Assembly (NCBI GenBank): GCA_903855705.1
Contig: CAINZT010000129.1
Coordinates: forward strand, 1 to 64,000
Length of the DNA: 64,000 bases
Direction: 5' to 3'
DNA from: an uncultured Synechococcus sp.
GTDB lineage: Bacteria; Cyanobacteriota; Cyanobacteriia; PCC-6307; Cyanobiaceae
Shown: positions 48,482 to 58,452 of the stretch, one piece after another
How the letters are laid out: each line of letters opens with the position of its first letter
Position numbering within the stretch: the first letter of the stretch is position 1
Notes under the pieces: generated by a model
Seen by the model: the letters and a program-made list of their open reading frames with translations, nothing else
Told to the model about the DNA's origin: nothing
The model's database searches: none
Position numbers and translations under genes: made by a program

Positions 48482-49243
48482 GTGGCCCTTCCTCTTCTGA
48501 AGTACGCGCCCAGCACGCAGAATTCTCGCGTGAAGGATCTGCGGGTGGGTTCGGATGAGGATCCGAAAGCCGTATCCCTTGACAAGGCCCTGGATCGGGA
48601 AGATCAGAACTTCGTGATCGAAGCGGCCTACCGGCAGATCTTCTTCCATGCCTTCAAGGTTGATCGGGATCGCACCCTGGAATGCCAGCTGCGCGATGGA
48701 CAGATCACGGTGCGCGATTTCATTCGCTCCCTCTGCCTATCTGACACCTTTACCCGCAGTTTCTACAACCTCAACAGCAACTATCGGGTGGCCCGCCACC
48801 TGGTTGAAAAACTGTTGGGTCGCCAGGTTTACGGCAAAGCTGAGGAAATTGCCTGGTCGGCGGTGATCATGACCCGGGGAATCCGGGGCGCTGTCGATGA
48901 CATCCTCAACAGCCAGGAGTATCTCGACAACTTCGGCTACGACACCGTGCCCTACCACCGCAACCGGGTGGTGGGCTCCCGAGATCTGGGCGAAACCCCC
49001 TTCAACATCACCACCCCCCGCTACGAGGCCTACCACCGTGGCGTTCTGGGCTTCCCCCAGATCATCTACACCGGCACGGCCCGCAGCCTGCCCGAGCGCG
49101 CCCGCCAGCGTCGCGGCGGCTATCCCGAGGACTACCTGCCCTGGGTGCGCACCCTGCCCGCCACCCGCACCCGCGGCGCCTCCGGCGGCAACACCAGCAT
49201 CGATTACCTGGCGAAGGTGCCTTACCGCAGCCTGGGCCGCTGA
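48482..49243 (+). CDS. cpcG: phycobilisome rod-core linker polypeptide CpcG
   Basis: VALPLLKYAPSTQNSRV start; linker domain EDQNFVIEAAYRQIFFHAFKVDRDRTLECQLRDGQITVRDFIRSL; GTG start inferred by similarity. Confidence 0.93.
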   Translation: MALPLLKYAPSTQNSRVKDLRVGSDEDPKAVSLDKALDREDQNFVIEAAYRQIFFHAFKVDRDRTLECQLRDGQITVRDFIRSLCLSDTFTRSFYNLNSNYRVARHLVEKLLGRQVYGKAEEIAWSAVIMTRGIRGAVDDILNSQEYLDNFGYDTVPYHRNRVVGSRDLGETPFNITTPRYEAYHRGVLGFPQIIYTGTARSLPERARQRRGGYPEDYLPWVRTLPATRTRGASGGNTSIDYLAKVPYRSLGR

Positions 49244-49272
49244 GCACAGGGCCAAGGCTTTTTTTCCAGCAA

Positions 49273-49299
49273 GCGGCGGGATCTCCCGCCGCTTTTTTT
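49273..49299 (+). terminator. Rho-independent terminator after cpcG
   Basis: GCGGCGGG-ATCT-CCCGCCGC followed by TTTTTTT. Confidence 0.93.
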
Positions 49300-49417
49300 G
49301 TGTGCAGCACTGAAATGGGCCTGGATCAGGGGTCAGTGGATCCTGACGACAAAGGGGAGGCAGGCAGGGATCGCTGAAAAGTTGTGCAGACTGATCCCAA
49401 AGAAATCTGGAGGCGCT

Positions 49418-50569
49418 GTGAGCCAAGCCCTGTCTTCGTTGGCCCAAATGACCCTGAGGCAACTGCGCCAGGTCGCCAGCGATCTGGGCGTGTCCCTCTA
49501 CAGCCGCAAAACCAAGGAGCAACTGGTTGACGCCATCAATAGTCGCCAGCCCCTAGACAGCACGACCAGCGACGCCGAGGCCCCGGCAGACCAGGCCTGG
49601 ACTGACCCAAGCCTCAGCAGCCTCGAAGCCGGCCTGGCTCCCGCCCCCCGGCCCGAGTCCGACACGCGGGTGGTGTTCCTGCCCCGCGATCCCCAATGGG
49701 CCTATGTGTTCTGGGAGATCTCGGATGGGGATCGCCTGCAGGCCCAACAGGCTGGCGCCAACCAGCTCTGCCTGAGGGTCGCCGATGTCACCGGCCTCAG
49801 CGGCGGCGGCAGCCACCCCCACACCCTCCAGGAAGTGGCCGTTAATAGCCATGCCACGGAGTGGTATTTACCCGTTCCCCTCAGCGATCGGGATTACCGG
49901 GTTGAGCTGGGCTACCGCAAGGGCGGCGGCGGCTGGATCTCCCTGGCCACCTCGGCCGTAGCCCGGGTGCCAGCCCTCCATCCCAGCGAGCAGATCTTCG
50001 ACCAGTTCGTGCCCTTCTCCCTGGAAACCACGCCGCTGCAACCGGGTCAGGCGCCTGAAACCGGCAGCCCCAACTCCAACGACAGCCGCAGCGACAACAG
50101 CCTGCATGAGCGGCTCTATCAAGCCGCCACCCTGCCGGCCACCCGCTGGCGCCACCTGGGCCGGGGCTCCGAAGCCTTCCACGAAGACGACTTGGCCGGC
50201 TCAGCGGCCCTGGGCGCCGGCGGCCAATCCTCCGGTGTGGGGGTCTGGGCCAGCGGCCGCAACGAATCCGGCGCCGGGGCGATGGCCTCACGCCAACGGG
50301 CCTTCTGGCTGGTGGCCGATGCCGAGCTGATCGTCTACGGCGCCACCGACCCTTCGGCCCGCCTGAGCATCGGCGATGAGGATGTGCCCCTTTCTAGCGA
50401 TGGCACCTTCCGTGTTCAGGTGCCCTTCCGGGACGGCCAGCAGATCTATCCGATCAAGGCGGTGGCCGCCGATGGCGAACAGAAGCGCAATATCACCCTG
50501 GAATTTGAACGGCGCACCCCGGAAGACAACACCAACACGGCGAGCCAAGCCGTGGCGGAATGGTTCTGA
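49418..50569 (+). CDS. DUF4912-like protein with Rho-N/SAP-like N-terminus
   Basis: MTLRQLRQVASDLGVSLYSRKTKEQLVDAI; DTRVVFLPRDPQWAYVFWEISDGDR. Confidence 0.82.
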   Translation: MSQALSSLAQMTLRQLRQVASDLGVSLYSRKTKEQLVDAINSRQPLDSTTSDAEAPADQAWTDPSLSSLEAGLAPAPRPESDTRVVFLPRDPQWAYVFWEISDGDRLQAQQAGANQLCLRVADVTGLSGGGSHPHTLQEVAVNSHATEWYLPVPLSDRDYRVELGYRKGGGGWISLATSAVARVPALHPSEQIFDQFVPFSLETTPLQPGQAPETGSPNSNDSRSDNSLHERLYQAATLPATRWRHLGRGSEAFHEDDLAGSAALGAGGQSSGVGVWASGRNESGAGAMASRQRAFWLVADAELIVYGATDPSARLSIGDEDVPLSSDGTFRVQVPFRDGQQIYPIKAVAADGEQKRNITLEFERRTPEDNTNTASQAVAEWF

Positions 50570-50573
50570 TCCG

Positions 50574-50774
50574 ATGACCTCCCCCATTCCTACAACCGTT
50601 CTCAAGCCGATCGTGGCCCTCACCCCCATGGTTGGGGCCGTGGTGGTGCCCCTATTGGTGCCGATCCTGATGGTGCGTGTCGGCATTGGCGCCGGTGTGG
50701 CGGCAGCCGTGGTCGTCAGCTGCATCTGGTTCACCCTGATGCTGCGCACCTCGGAAATGCCGCACCACGGCTGA
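50574..50774 (+). CDS. small hydrophobic membrane protein
   Basis: 66 aa MTSPIPTTVLKPIVALTPMVGAVVVPLLVPILMVRVGIGAGVAAAVVVSCIWFTLMLRTSEMPHHG directly after the DUF4912-like gene. Confidence 0.6.
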   Translation: MTSPIPTTVLKPIVALTPMVGAVVVPLLVPILMVRVGIGAGVAAAVVVSCIWFTLMLRTSEMPHHG

Positions 50775-50913
50775 AGGGGCCCGGCGTCAGTCTTCAACTG
50801 AGGGGCAAGGCCCTACCCATACGGGCAAGTCCTGACCACTGGGGTCCGAATCAGGCCTCAAGCAGCAAAACGGCGATCAAACCGGGAACCCTGGCTGCAG
50901 TGATGGCGGGGCG

Positions 50914-52473
50914 ATGGTTGAGCTGCAGGATCTGACCTCCGCCTCTTTTCATCAACCGGCATCGCCGCAAAGAGATCGGGGAAGCGGCACAAGCCAAGCC
51001 CCCCATCTGCTGGAGCCGAGGCCACCAGCCTGGTGCCGCCTAAAACCAAGCCTCCCGGTCCCAAGCCCCCCGGGACCAAGGATCCTGGCCCTAACGGCCT
51101 GCCTGGGCCTGGCGCTTAGCGGTTGCAGCCAAGCCGGGCAAATCATCGGCCAGCCCCCCGAAGAGTTGCCCTTGCCACCGGGCTTTGCCGTGGCCTTCAA
51201 CCACCGGGCCGACCACCACTACCGAAGTCCGATCAGCCAGGCAGAACGCGCCGGCGACGATCTCGAAGCCATGCTGCTGAAGGCGATTGACTCCGCAAAA
51301 CGGGAGGTGCTCGTCGCCGTTCAGGAATTGTCCCTGCCGCGGGTGGCCGAAGCCCTAGTCGCCAAGCAACGGCAAGGGGTGCTGGTGCGGGTCGTGCTCG
51401 AGAACACCTACAGCACCCCCTGGAGCCAGGAGCACGTCGCCGATCTCAGTCCCCATCTACGCCTGCGCCGTCAGCAATTGATGGCCCTGGCCGACCAGGA
51501 CCACAACGGAGTGCTCAGCCCAGGCGAGATTGAACGGGGCGATGCGGTGGCCATCCTGCAGCGGGGCGGCGTGCCCGTGATCGATGACAGCGAAGACGGC
51601 AGCGCCGGCAGCGGTCTGATGCACGCCAAATTTCTGGTAGTAGATCGCAAGCTGGTGGTGACGGGATCGGCCAACTTCACCCCCTCCTGCATCCACGGCG
51701 ATCCCGATGATCCGCGCACCCGCGGCAACGTCAACCACCTGCTGCAGATCGAAAGCCCGGCCCTAGCCGACCGGTTTGGGGCCGAATTCAATCGCCTCTG
51801 GGGCGATGGGCCGGGCGGGGAAACCGATAGTCAGTTCGGTCTGAACAAGCAGGAGGGGGGCGTCGACACGGTGATGGTGGGCCCGACCCGGGTGCGCCTC
51901 CTGTTTGCGCCCCACCGCCGCAGCGATCCCCACAACGGTTTGAATCTGCTGGCCCAGGTGCTCGCAGGCAGCAAGCGCCACCTGGACATGGCCCTGTTTG
52001 TCTTTTCGGCCCAGAATCTGGCAGACGTGGTGGGCCAACTCAAGGCCAAGGGGGTCCAGATCCGGCTGCTGGCCGACCCTGGCTTTGCCAATCGCCCCTT
52101 TTCGGAAGTGCTTGACCTGCTGGGCCTGGCCCTGCCGGATCGCCACTGCAAATTGGAAGCCGGCAACCACCCCCTGGCCGCCCCCTTAGAAGGGGTGGCC
52201 ACCCCGCGGCTGGCGGGGGGCGACAAACTTCACCACAAGGTCGCTGTGATCGACAACCGCACCGTGATCACCGGCAGCTTCAACTGGAGCCCTTCGGCAG
52301 CCCATCAAAACGATGAAGTGCTCATGATCATCGACTCGCCCCAACTGGCGGCCCATTTCAGCCGGGAGATCGATCGGCTCTGGGCGGGGGCGGAGTTGGG
52401 GATTAACAAGCGGCTCGAGCGCAAACTTGCCCGGGGCAGGCGGCAATGCGGTAGTGGCCTGCAGAGGGTTTGA
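50914..52473 (+). CDS. phospholipase D-like lipoprotein with EF-hand-like insertion
   Basis: two PLD motifs (MHAKFLVVDRKLVVTGSANFTPS; HHKVAVIDNRTVITGSFNWSPSA); lipobox LALSGC; DQDHNGVLSPGE loop; exact start uncertain. Confidence 0.88.
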   Translation: MVELQDLTSASFHQPASPQRDRGSGTSQAPHLLEPRPPAWCRLKPSLPVPSPPGPRILALTACLGLALSGCSQAGQIIGQPPEELPLPPGFAVAFNHRADHHYRSPISQAERAGDDLEAMLLKAIDSAKREVLVAVQELSLPRVAEALVAKQRQGVLVRVVLENTYSTPWSQEHVADLSPHLRLRRQQLMALADQDHNGVLSPGEIERGDAVAILQRGGVPVIDDSEDGSAGSGLMHAKFLVVDRKLVVTGSANFTPSCIHGDPDDPRTRGNVNHLLQIESPALADRFGAEFNRLWGDGPGGETDSQFGLNKQEGGVDTVMVGPTRVRLLFAPHRRSDPHNGLNLLAQVLAGSKRHLDMALFVFSAQNLADVVGQLKAKGVQIRLLADPGFANRPFSEVLDLLGLALPDRHCKLEAGNHPLAAPLEGVATPRLAGGDKLHHKVAVIDNRTVITGSFNWSPSAAHQNDEVLMIIDSPQLAAHFSREIDRLWAGAELGINKRLERKLARGRRQCGSGLQRV

Positions 52474-52589
52474 GGTTTTTTGGGAGGAGCTTTGCTCTGT
52501 CAGCGAGCCAGCTGGATCACACCCACCAGGATCCGCTTGCGCGGAGGGCGCGACGCCCAGGGGGCAGAGCTCCAAGGACTCTCAAGCCA

Positions 52590-53471
52590 TCAGGCCGTCA
52601 CGATCGGTTCGCCGTTGGCATAGCGATTGTGAAAGCGGAACCAATCCTCGGCAGAGAGGGCATTGGGGACAATGGCTTTGAAGTCTTCCGGATTTGCGGC
52701 GATGCCCTCATTTTCAAAATAGAGGCACATGTGATGGAGGTCATTCAAGAACAGCCGGCGCAAGGCCATTGGCATGGCCAAGCGAGCACGAACAGGCAGC
52801 CCGCTGACGGTTTGTAAGGCTGCTGCAATGGCAGCAAGATCGCCCTGCCAAGTGACGATATCCAAGGACTTGCCCGCCCAGGCCTCGGGATGACCGAAGG
52901 CAATCGCCGCTGCGCGGCCGATGTCGTAGGTGGAGCAGAATTTACAGGTCTTATCCGTCAAGAAACTAACGCTTCCCTTCTTGAGCGGGTTCCAGTTGGC
53001 AGCATCATCCAGATTTTCAAAAAAGGCCGCCGGTCGCAGAATCGTATGGCGCAGGCCGGACTGCCGGAGATAGTCCTCCAAGATCACCTTTGCCTTGATG
53101 TGGTGGGTCTTGGCATCAAATCGCTCCGCATCGGCAACGCTCATAAAAATCAAGTGATCCACCCCAGCCGCCTTTGCGGCATCGATGGCATGCTTCCCTT
53201 GAAGGACCTCCCGTTCGATCGATCGCCCGGCGGCGCCGAAATAATCGGTGAGTACGAAGACCTTCTTAGCGTTGGTTTGAGCCAATGCCCGCTCTAGATC
53301 GTCTCGCAGCGTGTAGTTGGCCAGAACCGGCGTGACCCCGAGAGCAGCAAGGGATCCCGAGGCGGATCGCGTCGTGCCGTACACGTCAAAGCCTGCCTCA
53401 ACCAGGGCCCGGCAGACATGGCGCCCAGCCTTTCCCGTGGCGCAGAGCACCAACACCCTCTCGTTCACCAT
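52590..53471 (-). CDS. NmrA-like NAD(P)-binding protein
   Basis: MVNERVLVLCATGKAGRHVCRALVEAGFDVYGTTRS...; AAGVDHLIFMSVAD. Confidence 0.9.
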   Translation of the reverse strand: MVNERVLVLCATGKAGRHVCRALVEAGFDVYGTTRSASGSLAALGVTPVLANYTLRDDLERALAQTNAKKVFVLTDYFGAAGRSIEREVLQGKHAIDAAKAAGVDHLIFMSVADAERFDAKTHHIKAKVILEDYLRQSGLRHTILRPAAFFENLDDAANWNPLKKGSVSFLTDKTCKFCSTYDIGRAAAIAFGHPEAWAGKSLDIVTWQGDLAAIAAALQTVSGLPVRARLAMPMALRRLFLNDLHHMCLYFENEGIAANPEDFKAIVPNALSAEDWFRFHNRYANGEPIVTA

Positions 53472-53579
53472 TGCAGTCCTTGTCAACTTGGCTGCAAGCA
53501 TGAACAGGCAGTGGCAAACCGTCAAGCAGGCACTAAAATGCCAGCAACTTACCCCAAGGAAACCATTGAGACCACGAGA

Positions 53580-54044
53580 ATGATAGAAACCCCTGAAATC
53601 ATTAAAAGCACAAAAACCTTGCAAGCCCCATCAGAAGGTCCCCCCATCTGGCAAGAAGACAGCCGCCGTTACATCAAGAAGGGAGAGAATTTGGAATGCT
53701 TTTACTTCCAGGAGGCAAAAAAACGAATTGGAGATAAGTGGTCACTGCTGGTACTCTTTATCCTCAGGGATGGCAGCCTGCGCTTCAATGAGTTACTCAG
53801 GGGCGTGCAGGGCATCTCTCAGAAAGTGCTTTCCACCACCCTGAAAGACCTCGAACGCGATGGCTATCTTTCCCGGCAGGTATTGGCCACCACACCGCCA
53901 GGGGTGACCTACTCCCTCACCGCCATGGGCCAGGGGTTCCTGGCAGCCTTGGGCACCCTGTCCGCCTGGGTGGAGCACCATTGGCAGCAGATGGAGCAAA
54001 GCCGCCAACACTTTGACCACCAAATCCCAACTGGTCAGGATTAA
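53580..54044 (+). CDS. HxlR family transcriptional regulator
   Basis: IGDKWSLLVLFILRDGSLRFNELLRGVQGISQKVLSTTLKDLERDGYLSRQV. Confidence 0.94.
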   Translation: MIETPEIIKSTKTLQAPSEGPPIWQEDSRRYIKKGENLECFYFQEAKKRIGDKWSLLVLFILRDGSLRFNELLRGVQGISQKVLSTTLKDLERDGYLSRQVLATTPPGVTYSLTAMGQGFLAALGTLSAWVEHHWQQMEQSRQHFDHQIPTGQD

Positions 54045-54229
54045 GCGGCCCATCCGCCAGCCCCCATGAGGCAATCGATCGATGCTTGAATGCCGCCACA
54101 AAGAAAATCTAACACCGTCCAAGAGCTTTCTCCCTAACGCCAAAAGACCGTCTGCAAGCAAGCACAGCCGTCGACCTGGAGTGAGGTCGACTCAAGAAGC
54201 GGCGCCAGAATAGTCAGCCTGAAACAACA

Positions 54230-54303
54230 GGCAATCGAACTATTCGCATCCAGCTGCGAATCGATTGCCGCTGATCTAAGCTGCCAAGAGCATGGCAATT
54301 GCC
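54230..54303 (+). promoter_or_regulatory. structured leader (competing inverted repeats) upstream of the papain-like gene
   Basis: GGCAATCG-aact-ATTCGCA-tccagc-TGCGAAT-CGATTGCC (54230-54269) and GGCAATTGCC palindrome (54294-54303). Confidence 0.5.
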
Positions 54304-54310
54304 TAAGAAA

Positions 54311-55894
54311 ATGGATTTTGGTTCCCTACTCACCCTGCTGTTGAGCGATGGCAGCCAACGGGCCGTCAAGGGCTATAAACCGGCGGAACCGAGGCCAGGC
54401 AGCTCCAGCTATGCAGGCAACCAACGGGTTACCGAGCGACTCCCCGCCAAGGTCGATCTCCGCCCCTTAATGACCCCGGTGGAAGCCCAGGGAGACACCC
54501 AAAGCTGTGTGGCCAATGCGGCCGCCGGCGCCTACGAATACCTGCAAAAGCGCCACCTCGGCGAAGAGGGTTACGACGTCAGTCGCCTGTTTGTCTATTT
54601 CAATGCCAGAAAACGTGAGATCGCCGAAGATGAACCGATCACAGACTCGGGCTCGTGCATCCAGGATGCCATCGCCGGCCTCCAGCACGATGGTGCTTGC
54701 TCGGAAGAGACCTGGCCCTTTGATCCCGATCTGATCAACGACACCCCCAGCGACGCCGCCTACGAGGAAGCCCAATCCTTCCTGGTGGAAGAAGCCCAGT
54801 TCCTGCCCCACGAGCTCAATCTCTGGAAGTCGGCCCTGGCCGACGGCCAACCCATCATTTTCGCGGTCAAGCTGTTTCAATCCTTCAATCAACTCAGGCG
54901 CGGAGTCGTTCCAACCCCCAACGCCAATGATCTCCAAGATGGCACCAGTGGCGGCCATTGCATGCTCTGTGTTGGCTATTCAGATCCCGACCAGGTCTTC
55001 ATTGTTCGCAACTCCTGGGGGGCCGATTGGGGCGACCAGGGCTATTGCTATATCCCCTATGGCTATGTGCTGAGTGAGGAACTCAACAATGGCGATGCTT
55101 GGATCATCAAACGGGTTGATCCGATTGAACCGGATGAAAGCAGCTGGGGCCAGGACGACGACTCGATCCTGGAGACCCTCGATGGCTACCTCCATGACCT
55201 CAGTGATGGGGAATACAACGACCTGGTCAGCGCCATGGGCGAGGTGCCCCTGGAAGTGCGCCTGGCGCTTCTATTCCTCAAGGCGGCCTCAAGCGATGGT
55301 CACCTTGACGCCATCGAGATCGACACCATTGCCAGCAGCCTGCAGCCGGTACTCGATCAGCTCGGATCGACGGTCTCAGCCCCAACCCTGATCAACAACA
55401 GCAAACAACTTCTCGGCGATCACGGGCTGATTGACAGCACAATCAACCTGCTGAGTGAGCAACTCTCCAATGTTGTTCTGGCCGGAATTCTCAATCAAAT
55501 CATCGACCTGGCCAGCGTTGACGACGACGAAGCCAGCCAGGAAGGGCGTTTGATCGACAGGCTGGCCGCTCGCTGGCAACTGGAGATCACTGAGATCGAA
55601 ACAGAAGAAGACGAAGACACCGGCGAAAGCGACGACGACAGAGCTAGGGAAGCAGGGACTAACGACGACAACGAAGCCAGGGAGGATGGCGGCAATGGGG
55701 ACGTTGAAACGGAAAGTGAAGAAGAAGAAGAAGAAGAAGACGGTGTAGGAGGGGGAGACGATGACGCTGAGGGAGAAGAGGAAGGAGAAGGAGAAGAGGA
55801 AGAGGAAGAGGAAGAGGAAGAGGAAGAGGAAGGCAACGCGGAGGAAAGCGAATGCGCAGAAGACAGGCAGAAGGACGGCGAAGAAGAGCAGTGA
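54311..55894 (+). CDS. papain-like C1 family cysteine protease with TerB-like domain and acidic C-terminal tail
   Basis: VEAQGDTQSCVANAAAGAYEY (Cys), GTSGGHCMLCVGYSD (His), FIVRNSWGADWGDQGYCYIPYGYV (Asn); LALLFLKAASSDGHLDAIEIDTIASSLQPVL...IIDLASVDDDEASQEGRLIDRLAARWQL (TerB-like); Glu/Asp-rich tail; ATG at 54311 preferred over TTG at 54299. Confidence 0.85.
   Translation: MDFGSLLTLLLSDGSQRAVKGYKPAEPRPGSSSYAGNQRVTERLPAKVDLRPLMTPVEAQGDTQSCVANAAAGAYEYLQKRHLGEEGYDVSRLFVYFNARKREIAEDEPITDSGSCIQDAIAGLQHDGACSEETWPFDPDLINDTPSDAAYEEAQSFLVEEAQFLPHELNLWKSALADGQPIIFAVKLFQSFNQLRRGVVPTPNANDLQDGTSGGHCMLCVGYSDPDQVFIVRNSWGADWGDQGYCYIPYGYVLSEELNNGDAWIIKRVDPIEPDESSWGQDDDSILETLDGYLHDLSDGEYNDLVSAMGEVPLEVRLALLFLKAASSDGHLDAIEIDTIASSLQPVLDQLGSTVSAPTLINNSKQLLGDHGLIDSTINLLSEQLSNVVLAGILNQIIDLASVDDDEASQEGRLIDRLAARWQLEITEIETEEDEDTGESDDDRAREAGTNDDNEAREDGGNGDVETESEEEEEEEDGVGGGDDDAEGEEEGEGEEEEEEEEEEEEEGNAEESECAEDRQKDGEEEQ
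55718..55840. repeat. GAA/GAG-rich microsatellite encoding the poly-Glu tail
   Basis: gaagaagaagaagaagaag and gaagaggaagaggaagaggaag runs. Confidence 0.85.
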
Positions 55895-56028
55895 ACGCAA
55901 AAGCTGGCGCTGGCGTCGCCCATGCCGTCCCCTGACCTAGCCCTGCGCGACCCGCCGTTCGCCACCGGACAGATCCGGCCATTGGCGACCTCTAGGCAGG
56001 GCCCCGGCCAGACCCTGCCCTCCCAGCG

Positions 56029-56505
56029 ATGATGGGGGGCAAGTGCACCCGGTCCATGGCCTTCACCCCCCGTTCCCCCCAGGCCCATGGACGCCGGCGG
56101 ATCACCGGCATGATCCTGCTGCTCGCCAGTTGCAGCTCCCTGGCGGCGCGGGCCGGGGCCCCCCAGGAGATCCCCTACCCCAGCACTGAAACCCTGCGCA
56201 AGGTGCAACTGGCGGCCGTGGCCTGCGCCCGGGAGAACAGCGCTGCCAGCTGCAGCCAGGCCAAGGCCATAGCCGATCCCCTGATCGATCACCCCCTGCT
56301 GCCCTCAAGCTGCAAGGACCTGCTCTGGACGATCACCTACCTTTCCAAGCCCGCCGATCGCAACACCTACCAACGGCGCGAGGGACTAGAGCAACCGGCC
56401 GAGGCAGTGGTGCGCAGCTGCCAGTTCCGGGAGGCTGCCACCCCGGCCAGCAAGGGCGGCAACAAGCCCGCCGCCAAGGACAACGGCTTCAAGTTCGGCA
56501 ACTAG
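56029..56505 (+). CDS. hypothetical secreted protein
   Basis: hydrophobic signal MILLLASCSSLAARAGA, then TLRKVQLAAVACARENSAASCSQAKAIADPLIDHPLLPSSCKDLLW. Confidence 0.55.
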   Translation: MMGGKCTRSMAFTPRSPQAHGRRRITGMILLLASCSSLAARAGAPQEIPYPSTETLRKVQLAAVACARENSAASCSQAKAIADPLIDHPLLPSSCKDLLWTITYLSKPADRNTYQRREGLEQPAEAVVRSCQFREAATPASKGGNKPAAKDNGFKFGN

Positions 56506-56555
56506 TTCAGCAAGGCCCCCCAGGCCCCTTAACCACCCAGGCGGCCCTTGCCTAG

Positions 56556-58298
<1,743 letters not shown>

Positions 58299-58327
58299 TC
58301 TGGGCAGGGATCAACCGATCCCATTAG

Positions 58328-58366
58328 AAAAGCCCTGATCAGCTTGTCACTGATCAGGGCTTTTTT
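58328..58366. terminator. bidirectional Rho-independent terminator between pgm and the RND operon
   Basis: AAAAGCCCTGATCAG-cttgtca-CTGATCAGGGCTTTTTT. Confidence 0.93.
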
Positions 58367-58452
58367 GTGATCCGAAGGATTTGTGATCCCTAAGAATTGA
58401 GATCCCATCAAACCCAACTAGCCCCGGAGGGGCGAGCTCGCCAAACGCCAGT

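Noticed and set aside
55376-55900. minus-strand ORF with poly-Phe/Leu hydrophobic run resembling a membrane protein
   Set aside because: Antisense of the GAA/GAG repeat encoding the poly-Glu tail; artefact
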